64,000 nt of DNA from Synchiropus splendidus (Eukaryota; Chordata; Actinopteri; Syngnathiformes; Callionymidae), in the NCBI RefSeq assembly GCF_027744825.2, contig NC_071334.1, positions 6,079,937 through 6,143,936 on the forward strand. The letters are read 5' to 3'. The first letter of the stretch is position 1, and each line of letters starts with the position of its first letter. Under the pieces are notes generated by a model, which did not search any database, had not been told where the DNA came from, and worked only from the letters and a program-made list of their open reading frames with translations. Shown in pieces: positions 12,601 through 23,700 of this stretch. Both the position numbers and the translations under genes were made by a program.

Positions 12601-13498
12601 ACAAATATACGGACCAGCAGCTCTGGATTGAATATTTGTGCGTAATTTCAATTCTCAGCATGTTTTTGTGTGTCCAGCTTCCAGAGAGGTCCAGATCATC
12701 GTGAGAGGACTCGACTCTTTCGCCAGCGTCTCCTGCATCCACTTCAGACCCTACCAGGCCGGAGACCACGAGTGGCTGAGCATCGAGTCCAGAGACGGGT
12801 GAGTCTGACTACTTGAGACCAGCTTTCAACGGTGCGAATGATTATCGAACGCCATCTGTGTGTCCCAGCTGCTGGTCCTATGTGGGTCGCCAGGGTGGCG
12901 GTCAGGTGGTCTCTCTTTCCCGCCAGGGATGCCTGTACCACGGCACCGTGCAGCACGAGCTGCTCCACGCTCTGGGCTTCAACCACGAGCAGACCCGCTC
13001 CGACAGGGACAGCTATATCCAAGTGAACTGGAACAACATCATCGATGGTGGGAGTCGCATGTAGCATCGCTGCGAACCGGAGACAGTCTCAAGAGAAACA
13101 TTGTCTCTGCAGGAATGGAGTACAACTTCTACAAGATCAACACGCTGAACCAGGGAACGCCTTATGACTACAACTCTGTCATGCAGTATGAGAGGTACGT
13201 AGCTACAACACCTGTCCATCATGGGGGCGGAGGGACCAGGCTCAGGGTCTACCAGAGTCCCGGGATAAAGTGAAAACACCTCACCTGCTCCTGTGGTTGC
13301 TCTCAGGTACGCCTTCTCCAAGAACAACCAGCCTACCATGGTTCCCATCCCGAACCCCAACGTGTCCTTCGGCCAGGCCACCCAGATGAACAGCAACGAC
13401 ATCATCAGGCTCAACACGCTCTACAAGTGCTGTGAGTCAGCCGAGCGCCAGCATGACTCACCACTCTGCTCACCGCGCTAACCACTTGTCTCTCAGGA
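9611..13498 (+). CDS. c6ast-type astacin metalloprotease, copy 3 (complete)
   Basis: Secreted astacin-family zinc protease, 265 residues. Exons: 9611-9670, 10703-10706 (4 nt), 11325-11393, 11500-11655, 12678-12798, 12869-13047, 13113-13194, 13307-13431 and 13497-13498, all GT-AG and in phase. The signal peptide is [20 protein letters not shown]. The propeptide contains VGGDIAI and the mature enzyme should begin near NADPC. The zinc site is [11 protein letters not shown] with EQTRSDRD, and the Met-turn is SVMQY. All six Cys of the c6ast group are present. The stop codon T|GA is split by the last intron just after YKC. The exon at 11325 follows a GT repeat with no ordinary pyrimidine tract. Exon structure and sequence mark it as a tandem duplicate of the 4227-7173 gene. 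Confidence 0.93.
10395..10450. mobile_element. hAT-like terminal fragment (low confidence)
   Basis: A GTCGAACTCGAGGCCCTGGGGCCAAACCC-type sequence in intron 1 of astacin copy 3. This 'GGGGGCCAAA' end is typical of vertebrate non-autonomous hAT elements. Related pieces are at 30855-30930, 43627-43700 and 55094-55620. Confidence 0.45.
10703..10706 (+). other. 4-nt microexon (GAAG) of astacin copy 3
   Basis: TTCCAG|GAAG|GTAAAG supplies codon GAA plus one base between the phase-0 signal-peptide exon (ends 9670) and the phase-1 exon at 11325. Same length, phase and position as the microexon at 4569-4572. Confidence 0.75.
10813..11025 (-). repeat. Dispersed repeat B ('GTCCTCACAAGG' family), copy 1
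   Basis: Contains TTATGTGAGGACATTTTTGC.., CACAAGGTTAAGCCTTAATTTGAGG and TTTTGGTTAGGTTTAG. The reverse complement of these blocks recurs at about 31175-31460 and 63340-63640 (GGTCCTCACAAGGATAGTGTT, AAATTGAGGCTTAA, AAACCTAACCATCCAAAACAC). Common in fish genomes; its class is not evident here. Confidence 0.6.
11297..11322. repeat. (GT)n microsatellite abutting a splice acceptor
   Basis: About 13 GT units end directly in TAG|ATGTGATG, the acceptor of the exon at 11325. The tract stands where a polypyrimidine tract is expected. Confidence 0.9.
12121..12594. mobile_element. hAT-like foldback MITE, copy 1 (degenerate right end)
   Basis: The left arm starts CAGCCCATCCTCAG and runs through CATTGACTTTGGGAAAGTGG and AAAGGCAGCCTTCAG. 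The inverted arm appears around 12500-12560 (GTCAACATGTAACGCTGAAGGCTGCCTTTGGCGT). The right end has decayed. It lies in the intron before the astacin copy 3 exon at 12678. Better copies are at 28526-29108, 34329-34541 and 37467-37885. Confidence 0.65.
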
Positions 13499-13568
13499 AG
13501 CCGCCTCTGAACGGCCACCGTCCGGGATCTCCACCAGCTGACCAGCTGACCTGACATGACCTGGAGTC

Positions 13569-13574
13569 AATAAA
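13569..13574 (+). terminator. Polyadenylation signal of astacin copy 3
   Basis: AATAAA 71 bases after the split stop codon. Confidence 0.8.
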
Positions 13575-14003
13575 ATCCGCTCACGATGTCTGTGTCCATG
13601 ATGATGGTATTAGATCAGTAACTACAGTACATAAACCCAGCCTATATGATCAGATATATCGCTGACCGCAGTGTGCTCAATGAGACAGTAGACAAAGGAA
13701 TGACAAAAACATCAAAATATTGGTGCACCAACATGACACGACAGAATATGTTTATTTGTCTTTGAGTTTCGATCAAGCCAAAGTACAAACACGAACTCTA
13801 TTTGCATCGCATATCTGCCCCTTGTATAACGGAAGTACCCAGAAAGCACTGAGAGAGTGTCAGAATAACACATTCCCTCCAACACAATCACATGAAAGTT
13901 GCTTTATTGGAGCTCAATTGTGCGTTGTGATGTGTGCGAGCAGCAGCGGTGAGAAGCCATTAAGGGAATCGGAACTACAGAACATCGGAAACACAAGTTT
14001 CCT

Positions 14004-14497
14004 TTTAAGGCCTGTTTATGCTCCCTTTATGGACGAAATTGTACTTGTATGTTTCAAACTGTCACTGCGCACATGCTTCCATGCCTTCTTTGCGATGGTA
14101 TTGCTGTTCACCAATATATCCACCAGGGGGAGCAGCACAGAGTCAAAGGTTTCTGACAAGAACAAACTCCAAAACCAACATGGCGACTGTGGAAGAGTAC
14201 TGATCAGGTAGCTCTTGCTCATGAGAGGAAACAGAGGCAGAGTTGTAGGAGGCGGTGGTTGGTGAGGATGTTAAATATATCACCACTGGAGGACGGAGAA
14301 TTCCTGCCGTTGTTATGTCTTCTTCATGTCTCATTAGAGCTGCGTATCAGATGGTAACAGCAACACTGCCCCCCATGGTTTCCAGTGGTACTGCTCCGTT
14401 TGGCCCTTAGGCTTTGTGGAAACATGCAGAAATACGGGTTAAATGAAGGCAGAGCACGGACAGAAGAATCTGTCCGTAACTTTGAGCATAAATGGGT
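14004..14497. mobile_element. PIF/Harbinger-like MITE
   Basis: Left end TTAAGGCCTGTTTATGCTCC; right end (about 14478-14497) is the reverse complement of a GAAGACCCATTTATGCTC sequence. A third end of the same type, AGCATAAATGGGCCTTAA, occurs at about 51288-51307. TTA/TAA beside the terminus is compatible with a 3-bp Harbinger target site, but I cannot confirm it. The element contains CCACCAGGGGGAGC at 14120-14133, a CTCF-like sequence with one mismatch to the consensus. Confidence 0.45.
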
Positions 14498-14547
14498 CTT
14501 CAGTGCAGGAAGGCGAAAGATTCCAAAGAAATTCAAATCTGAATATT

Positions 14548-14553
14548 TTTAAT
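14548..14553 (-). terminator. Possible polyadenylation signal of fadd
   Basis: On the minus strand this reads ATTAAA, about 250 bases beyond the fadd stop codon. No minus-strand AATAAA was found nearer. Confidence 0.3.
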
Positions 14554-14803
14554 AAAATACGACTCGCTCAGTGGAAGACTAACAGGGAGAAGGTATCATC
14601 TTGAAGGCCCAGCAGAGCAGCAGACAAGAAGATTCTGACATTTGATCCTCAGGGTATTCAGCAAAAGAAAAGTTAAACATAGGAATTATTGACCAAATCT
14701 CTGGTACAGTCTATCAACGCTCCTGTTTTTAAAGGTCTCACCACATCAGGTGGTAACATTTTGTAACAAGGTCGATCTCCGCTCCGATTCCCAATTGGAC
14801 GCG

Positions 14804-16017
14804 TCAGGTCAGTGCAAAGCCTGCGGCTCTCAGCTTGTCCTCCAAAGTGTCAGCCGTGAGGTTGAACTGACACGACCGCAGGGCCTCGATCAACTCCGAC
14901 ACCTGACAGTCTGCTCCTCGCTTCCTCCGCCACTCCTTCATCAGTTCCCTGATGGTCTCCTCCAGGTCGGTCGGGTGCTTCGCGGCCACCGAGTCGATCC
15001 TCGCCTCCGTCAAGGCCAGCTTCCGCGCTAGCTTGCGCCACGACCTGCCCAGGTGGTCGGCCAACACATCAGTGGCGAGGTCCAACTCTTCTGCAGGGGA
15101 CACACACGCACAACACCGCTCAATAAAACGTGGCGCATTCAAAGACACCTCACAAATATGCATTTAGTACTGGGTTGCAATTCTGATTTTTTTTTCTTTT
15201 TTTCAAATCACAGGGGGGCGGTGGGTCGGACCCCACAAAACAGCTGACCCCTCACTCATCCCGTTGACCCGGAAGGGCTCAGTACTTCCACTAAAAACTG
15301 CGAGTTGGAGACACTCAGAAGGTGGAGAAGGTCTGATGATGGCAAGCTAAGCACAACCCTGCCTTCACCTGCCCTAAAGCCTTTATGGACAAGAGTCTGT
15401 GGGTAACAGTTTTGAAGTAACTGTACAACAATTTGTCATGTCTCAGCATGTATTTATGAGGCTCCATCTCATGCTTACTGTGGGGATGCTGACACAGAGG
15501 TAATAGTTTCACACTCAAACATATCTAGCAAAACATGTCATCACATTCATACAGTAATATTTCTTACTCACTTTTACATTTCAGTTTTTTACACCATGAA
15601 ATATCTGGCTTTCAATCCTTGTTTTGCTGGATAACATGCCATTATTTTGAGCCATATCTATCCATATATATATATAACAGACGGCAACCCTATTAGAATG
15701 TCATGACTTATCCGAACTCCTGTCGCTGTCACGCAACTTTTCCCGGGTTCCTCCGGTCCACGGTGGAAATTCCGTAATCGCTCCGACAGATCCGCTCGCT
15801 TGATCAAGCACAAGTTTTCGGCCAGCAAGTCCGTCTGGTCCGGACTCAGCAGGCTTCTGTCGAACAGCAGCTGAAACAGTTTGACGCCTTTGTCCACCTT
15901 CTCCAAGTCCCTCTTCCCGATCACCCCGCGGAACAGGAACTTGAGCGCGTCGAGCTGATCGCGAGTCAGTTCGTCAGAGATAAGGAGCAACAGTCCGTCA
16001 AACCCCAGCGAACTCAT
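14804..16017 (-). CDS. fadd: FADD, Fas-associated death domain adaptor
   Basis: Cytosolic adaptor that links death receptors to caspase-8. Exon 1 runs from the ATG at 16017 down to about 15738; exon 2 is 15090-14804 (stop TGA). The ATG chosen opens MSSLGFDGLLLLISDEL, the start of the death-effector domain; an in-frame upstream start at 16092 would only add non-homologous residues. The DED spans roughly residues 1-80 and includes KFLFRGVIGKRDLEKV and KRADLSERL (compare RxDLL). Exon 2 carries the death domain with SWRKLARKLALTEARIDSV and ALRSCQFNLTADTLEDKL. The two-exon split between DED and DD is the known FADD structure. The exon 1 donor is uncertain: AAAA|GTTGCG at 15738 gives 188 residues, while ATAA|GTCATG at 15708 also keeps frame and gives 198. 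It lies downstream of ano1 on the same strand, as in mammals. Confidence 0.92.
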
Positions 16018-17055
16018 GTCTGAGCAAAGAGCGCAGCTCCCGGAGAGGAACTCCAGTTTCACTTCCGTGTTCCTCTGGCCCACCCATGTCACGTGACGCC
16101 ATGTTCGCTCTGCCTATTTTAACGGACGAACTTAACTCTGATTCTACAGTGAGAGGCTCTTTTTTCTTTAACACCACAGAAAGTGTTTTAGTCTATTAGA
16201 AAGTATTTATCTATATAATATATTTAATTCATTATTTTAATATAAAGTTCGTCTGTCGTCAGCAAAAAGAGGGAGGATAAAATAAAAATAATCATAAAAA
16301 ATAAAACATGTTACATCGTCATAAAGTAGCAAAAAACATAACACAAATGAAACTTATCGAGGAGTAACGTTCCGTCATCTGTTTCCCTCCAAAGTTGGTG
16401 TGTTTAATTCCACTTCCAGATTCATTGGGAAATGCGAGCACAAGCTCGAATTCCCAAAGATACTAATTTTGTTATTATTATTTTTTATTGTAATAATGTA
16501 ATTTCACTAATTCCAGTAATACGTAATCATAATCATTAAAAAAAAAAGTCATGTTGCATTGCAGCAGCTGAGACAACCTCTGGTACTGACCACTGCAGAC
16601 TCAATACATACAGACTGAGGATGGGCCGGGGTTCGGCAACTAAAATTTCAAATGAGGGGACGGAGCTAGATGTATCCTGGGACAAGGACAAAAGACAAAG
16701 AAAGGAATACGGAGGGAGAGAAAAAAAAATCCAGATTGCACAATGGTTTCACTCTGACATGAGGTCAGAGGTCATGTGTGGTATGCAGACGTGTGCTGAC
16801 ACAGATTGGAACATTTATTTGCATTTTGAAACAGCAAAAAAGACAGAACAGTTTGGCCGTACATGCAGGAGGAGCATCCGGCTCCACATATCAGAAGTCA
16901 CACCACAAAACAGGCGACTGGAGATGCAGTTGGTGAGTCCGACTGTGAGCGGTGGGACACGTCCTGGACAGACAGACAGACAGACAGACATGCTCCCAAC
17001 AGTCGAGACACAATAAATGTACAGTTGTTTTTTTTTTATTTTGCTCATTGTGCAG
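16018..17055. other. fadd upstream region
   Basis: Putative fadd promoter side with no TATA box seen. It is AT-rich around 16200-16340 and 16470-16550, with a short (GACA)n tract at about 16970-16990. No gene recognised. Confidence 0.4.
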
Positions 17056-17061
17056 TTTATT
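17035..17061 (-). terminator. Possible ano1 polyadenylation signals
   Basis: The minus strand reads AATAAA at 17061-17056 and 17040-17035, about 1 kb after the ano1 stop codon. These are the nearest canonical signals I found. The stretch 17062-18085 shows nothing else and is probably 3' UTR. Confidence 0.35.
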
Positions 17062-18085
17062 AAGGACAGCAACTCCATGTGCTTTCAGGATCAGAAGGGA
17101 AATGAGGGATGAGATGACGTATGAACAATTTTGCAAAGTTAGGCAAGAAAGCTTGAGTTAAACTCTTGCTAATACCAACCATCAGACTAACTTGGGTCAG
17201 TACTTTTTGACCCACAGGCTGAAAAACCGTGGCCCCAATGTGCATCCTGAGCTGTGGCTCTTTCCTGGAGGTGTGCAGAAGTAAAGCAGTCGACTGGCAG
17301 CGAGAGCAAAGAAGCATGAGAAACAGGTGCTTTTCAAGCTCAGACCTTATATGCAGGAGCCTGACTCCCCTCCCGTAACATATTCCAGCCAGACCTGGAG
17401 GATGTTGTGAATTTGTGCTCTATTCTCCGGCTGATACTGTGACTTTAGCCCTTACTTCCTGTCTGTGCGTCCATTTGGCCTTCCGCCATTCGGTTTCTCA
17501 TAAATGTTTTTGGAATGTTCAGCAAGCGACTGAGGACATCAGACCTCGATTAAGACAACAATAAAACAGAATACCTGCAGTGAAATGAACAAAAAATACA
17601 TCCAACGCTATAAAAAAATAAAATAAATGGGTTGGAGGACCTCAGTAGAATCTTAACACCGCCACCGTCGCTCCACGTTTATCAGGTAGTGTCAATAGTA
17701 TTGCTGTTTGGGAGCTCTATATTTCAGTATTGTGTCATTTCCCCTCTCCCAGACGAGAGGCTGGTGTCGTGCCTGCAGGGGTCCGCCACATTTCTACGGA
17801 TAAATAAGTACTTTTCCTGGACGGATGGAGGAATGAATGGCACTCGTTTCTTTCTCAGCGACGACTCAATGGCTTCTTCCTCTTTTTCTATCAAATAAAT
17901 AATGACCACTACAGGTGATGTGCTCTGGATCATAGAAAAGTACCACTCGGGTCACCGCAGTCGTAAAGGGAGCAGACGTTAGCCCTGTTGAAAGACATTC
18001 ATTCTTATATCAAATGTGCTAAACTGGATAAAGGTCGGCAGAGCTTGAGGTTTCTTCGCTTCTTCCCGTCTCCCTCTCTTTTGTG

Positions 18086-20752
18086 TTAGTAGCAGTTAGC
18101 ATGCGACACGGGCCTAGAGCGCGGCTGCGGGGGGCTCCGGTTGTCGGGCGACGGGGTGGTGCAGTTTTCATGGCGATGGTGGGGCCGCAGCGTCAGGCGC
18201 CTCCCCTGCTCCTCCTTCATGAACATCTCCACCATCAGGATCTTCTCCTTGTGGATCTGAAGGCTGATGTCCTTGGGAATGTCTGGGATGAGCCAGTCCA
18301 CGAAATCGCTCATCAGCATCACCACGTTCTGTCAGACGTGAGGACACACGGGGTTAAACTGGCCAACAAGCAGTTCATCACATGGATGGATATACGTTTA
18401 GGTAAGTCTGCTGCAGTCATGAAGAATCTAGACTCTTGGAGATTCACAAAACAGCCTCCTGTGAGTTTTAAATGTTTTGAAATTTAAGATTGGGATATAG
18501 ATTGCAGAAGAGGTTTCATGAAACAGTGTCCTGATTTTCAGAGGCCACCAGATGGCGCTGTCTGCTGTAAAATGTTTGGACCTGAACAACTAATACAATG
18601 ACACCTCACATCATTCCTAAACCAAGAGTGCCATCTAGTGGCCTCTGAACATGAGGACACTGTTTCATCCACCCTGCGATACAGTTTCATGATACCTCAG
18701 TTAGATGTTCTTCAGGTCTTCAGGGCTTCAGCATGTATGCTAAGTATGAAACAAAACATTTAAAGCGACAGATTCCTGAACCTCCCTGTTGATACACCAG
18801 AACATTTGTAGAGCCCCGCCCATCTGTCCTTCACCAGAACAGCTATCTGATCCAAGTACCATTCATATTTTATTCATATTTCAAAATGACTCTCAATTAT
18901 GACTGTTCACGATGATGTTTGCAGATCACATTGTGATCTGTGGTGAGAGCAGGGAGCAAGTGGAAGATCAGCTAGAGAGGTGGAGGTTTGCCTTAGAAAG
19001 GAGAGGAATGAAGGTTAGCCACAGTAAGAGGGAATCCATGTGTGTGAATGAGAGGGAACCAAGTGGACAGGTGAAGTTACAGGATGCAGAGATAGAAGAA
19101 GAAGGTGGGGGGTTAGCCTTTGAAATACTGAGGCTCAACTTCAGATGTGTGACAAAAGGTTGTCGGCAAGGATGAAAGGAGGCAGAGCTGGAGGTAGCAG
19201 AGATGAAGATGCTGAGCTTCTCTCTGGGAGTGAGCAGGATGATGATAGGATCAGAGGGACAGCACATGTGCTCAGGTGTTTAGGAGACCAAGTCAGAGAG
19301 GCTAGATGGAGATGGTTTGGACATGTACAGAGGAGAGAGAGAGAGCCAGTACATTGGTAGATGAAGATGTTGAGGTTGGAACTGCCAGGCAGAAGGTGGA
19401 GAGGAAGGCCAAAGAGGAGATTGATGGAGGTGGTGAAGGAGGACATGAGGTTTGGAGGTTTGAGAGAAGAGGAAGCAGAGGACAGGGTGAGATGGAGGAG
19501 GATGATCCGCTGTGGCCACCACTGAAGGGAGAAGCCCAAAGAGAAAGAAGAAGAAGAAGAAGAAGAAGAAGAAGAAGAAGAAGAAGAAGAAGAAGAAGAA
19601 GAAGAAGAAGAAGAAGAAGAAGAAGAAGAAGAAGAAGAAGAAGAAGAAGAAGAATTTATGTTGTCTCTTTGTGTTCAGCCGTTTTTAGATTTAAACCCTT
19701 AATCCGTAATCTTGAGCTTTTAGGCTCCGCCTCCATGAATGAGCGTGACACAAACTGGGCGTGGTCCGGGGAACATCTCTTAAACAGCTGTTTTTTTCTG
19801 AACATAACTTGAAATTCATTTTCTGAGAAAAACGTACAGCGTAACACTATGATCTAACTTAAAAGTCCGCCAAATAAGAATATCGGAGCTACAAAACAGT
19901 GAAGCGATACTGATATGTATTGATATGAATATGACTTTATACTCAGTCAACATACAACGAACTACATGAGGTCAATAAATACAGTCAAACCACAAGTGAT
20001 GATGAGGCTTCATGAAGTGATTTCCAAAGCTCAGTAGGTGACGCTCATGGTATAAAAATGATGTGGGGTTTCAATGAAACAGTAAGTTCTAATTCAAAAA
20101 TTTCAGCAAAGAGAGTGCCATCTTGTGGCCACTGAAAATGTTGACACTGTTTCATGACGCCACAGCAGCCCATCACGAGTAGCCGCTCATGCTTTCGTCT
20201 GGTGCAGATCTTGATGATCGTCATGAAAAATAGAGTTGACAGATGCCAAACCTGAAAGACGACCACGAAGGCGAGGCGGGCCGACAGGATGGCCCAGAAC
20301 TCCTTGGACAGTTCGTACGGGGTGTTGGACCAAGGGGGCTCCCTGTAGTCTTTGTACCTGAGAAGGTTGAGAGGTTCTTGGTTCGGATGTTCCTCCAGGA
20401 TGAAAATGCATCAGCAAGAGGAAGAGCTAACCTGCAAATCTGGACACTGTAGCCCAGGTGCATGGGCTGCACCGGGTCTGTGCCGGGCTGAAAGTCACTG
20501 ACGTTGAAGTAGGACAGAGCGTGGTTGACGAAGCCATGCATGGTGCCGTCAGGACTGTACATGTACTGGTAGACCAGCCGCGGAATGAAGTCCGACGTGA
20601 AGGAGATGACGAAGGCCTGAGAGCCAGGAAAACGGTGACCATCTCTCACACTCCGTCGTCGGCATATATGTGTGTGTGTGTGCTTGTTGCAAGACTCACG
20701 TTCACGATAACGGCGACCTTGCTGAGCCCGCGGAGGAGGTTGTACCAGATTC
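18086..20752 (-). CDS. ano1: ano1 exons 22-25: TM9, TM10 and C-terminus
   Basis: Exon 22 (20752-20700): [18 protein letters not shown]. Exon 23 (20616-20432): [20 protein letters not shown], then [16 protein letters not shown] with an NVS sequon. Exon 24 (20357-20252): [20 protein letters not shown] and TM10 ([16 protein letters not shown]). Exon 25 (18328-18086): [20 protein letters not shown], then [18 protein letters not shown] and a Pro/Arg-rich tail ending HANCY and TAA. The tail differs from mammalian ANO1 after the KEEQ helix. Confidence 0.9.
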
Positions 20753-23700
20753 CTGTGAGAGGGAACATACAGACTGAAACTGCTCCAATAACAGCATCAT
20801 GTCTCTGAGCAGCCACAGACCTGGACAACCAGGGTTTGCACAGAAAGGGTTGGAGAACTAGAGAAGAAAGTGCCCAATATTTGGCTCATGAGTCTTTTTT
20901 CTCTTTGGGCTTCTCCCTTCAGCGGTGGCCACAGCGGATCATCTTCCTCCATCTCACCCTGTCCTCTGCTTCCTCTTCTCTCAAACCTACAGACCTCATG
21001 TCCTCCTTCACCACCTCCATCCATCTCCTCTTTGGCCTTCCTCTCCACCTTCTGCCTGGCAGTTCCAACCTCAACATCTTCATCTACCAATGTCCTGGCT
21101 CTCTCTCTCTCCTCTGTACATGTCCAAACCATCTCCATCCAGCCTCTCTGACTTGGTCTCCTAAACACCTGAGCACATGTGCTGTCCCTCTGATCCTATC
21201 ATCATCCTGCTCACTCCCAGAGAGAAGCTCAGCATCTTCATCTCTGCTACCTCCAGCTCTGCCTCCTGTCTCTTCCTCAGTGCCACTGTTTCCAAACCAT
21301 ACAACGTTGCTGGCCTCACCACCCTTTTGGACACTTTCCCTTTCATCCTTGCCGACACCCTTTTGTCACACATCACGCCTGGCTGATGGAGTGAGAGCAG
21401 AAATTTGCTGACAAGTCAAAGATAGCTATTGTCTGAGCTATTTTGGAGAAAATAGGAAGTAAATTGTCACATACAAACTTAATACCACTGTGAAAGTTTC
21501 CGTTCAAGTATAATCACAGTGTATGTCGATTCAAATGTGTCGTCACCAGATGAAAAACTCCACCAACCAATGTCTTTGGCTTTGGCTGCTATTGGCCTGC
21601 GAAGCTCCGTCACAAACTTCTTGGCGTCCAGACGAATCTCAATGATGTTGTTGAGGAGAGCGAAGAGCGGAGCCAGAGGGAAGGAGGCCACGAACAGCGT
21701 CACCATCCCAAACTGGATGACTGCAGGGACAGAAAACGATGCCCATGTTTCCCACAGTGTCACCAAGTCACCTTCACATCAACTGAAATATTATGACCAT
21801 CTCTGTCATGGAAAAGATTTTCTCTTGAGTGAGAGGTGTTCAGTCGTGAGTGTGGGAGCGAGGGGAGCTAGAATCATGGCTTCCAAAGTCCCTCTTTAAA
21901 CGGAGCAACAGCCATGCCGCCTTCAGACAGATGGTGAGGAGATTCCAGGCAGACTCACTCATCTCCATGTATTCTGGGTTGAGCCCGATGAAAGGCCCCA
22001 GGAAGTGGTCCCTCTCGTGGCGCTGCAGCGACTTCTTCATCTCCTCCTGCTGCTTGAAGTCGCCCTCCGACTTCCTCTTACGGAGCAGTTTCTTCAGCTT
22101 TCTGCCGAGACACATATCAACTTCTGTGACTTGTACTTAAACATCACTTATTACTGGAATTTTACAAAAAATCTTTTTTGCCTCTGTACGAGCGGTGAGT
22201 GATGGACTTGTGCTCTTGGTCATTACATTTTTGGATGCACGAGTGGATATAGCTCCTCATGTCATGTCACCATGGGTTACAGTAGCCAGTCCAAGCCCTG
22301 AGGCCCAGAGCTACACCACAAACTGTCGGACTGTCCAAACACCCGGTGCACTGCGAGCACTAGTCACCTGAACATTGAAGTAACAGTATACTATTAGTAG
22401 TTGCACAGTTCGTGCATTTGCGAAATGACTAGCCAGGTGCTCAGTGATGGAACTATCTTCCCACACAGAAATACATGGAACCTTAGGGACTTCAGTGACA
22501 AAACATACAGAGGAACTGTTCATACAGCTCAGGGTTTCCGCCAGAAGTTTTTGAGAGTGTGGTGGAGCCAAAAGAACGCAGCCACTCAAGAAGTGATGAA
22601 CAAAAACACAAAAAATGAAAGGAAGTAAATCTTTCTCCGATCTGCAGCCGTCATCACGCGCTGTCTCTTCATACATACAGAATGTGCGACTTGAGTTCCA
22701 CGAGCAACAGACTTCAGTCATTATGATGCCTCTTTCAGGAGTTTTCTGCGTATAACACAGCAAAAACCATCACGTTCATGTCCACCTCCATGATGCACTG
22801 TGTCTTGTTTCGATGTTTCCGCTTTGTTTTCATCACGTGAGACTTCCTCTTTAAGTTCAAGTTTTGTTTAGGTGCAGCGGAAACCCTGAAACTCCACAGG
22901 TCCATTTACTCCAACAGACTTCTGTTTAGAAACAGGTGCTTAACTCAAAAGCAAAACTGCTGATGAATCAGATGTCCAAGACAGTTAGGACAAGGCAAGA
23001 ATGTGGGTCTGTCCACTGCAGAGTCCCTTTAATGATCATTGTTTTCTGAGGGGAAGACCTTTAAATGACATGAGCAACATGAGGCTCGATTCTGGAGTGA
23101 ACATGAGTCGGTTCTGTTTATAGTTTGCATATCCACCTGAAACTCCTGTTTCTTTCCACATACCAAAATATACAGAGGTGAATTTGTGAGCCTGAATTAT
23201 GAGCATAGTTGTTCCTCTCTGTGCTCCCTGCCACTGACCAGCGAGCTGTCCAGGGAGTCCCCAGCATTTGGCCCCAAGCAGCTGGGTTAGACTCTCAGGA
23301 CGTAATAAAAGGCAGGATCACAAGACTTTCTTTTTCAGTGCAAATGCGCGGTATACTCACGGCAATCCGATCTCAAACAGGTTGTTCTGGATCAGCTGTT
23401 TGCCTAACATGGTGATGCACAACTGGATGCACAGTTCCATCAGACAGCCAGCGTGGGCGCACTGCGAAAGAGACAGACATGGAGGTCAGCTCCACAGCCG
23501 CTGAGTTCCGGACGCACACATTTGTTCCACCTGATCTGAGTCGCCAACCGAAGCCTTCATGTTCCATAGATAATGCAGCGAAACAATCTGCTAATGTACT
23601 CAACCCCCTCTTGCTGTACACGTAAAGTACCACACTTTCAGTTCAGGCCATTTCACAGAGAACTCCATTGGTGTTTCTGAATGTTATTGGCAGCAGAGCC

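Noticed and set aside
13720..14211. 163-residue plus-strand reading frame downstream of astacin copy 3
   Set aside because: It runs into a Harbinger-like repeat, has no recognisable domain, no TATA or polyadenylation context, and irregular composition. Likely chance.
19306..19812. 168-residue frame with a long Arg run
   Set aside because: The Arg run is a translation of the (GAA)n tract after a LINE fragment, not a protein-coding gene.
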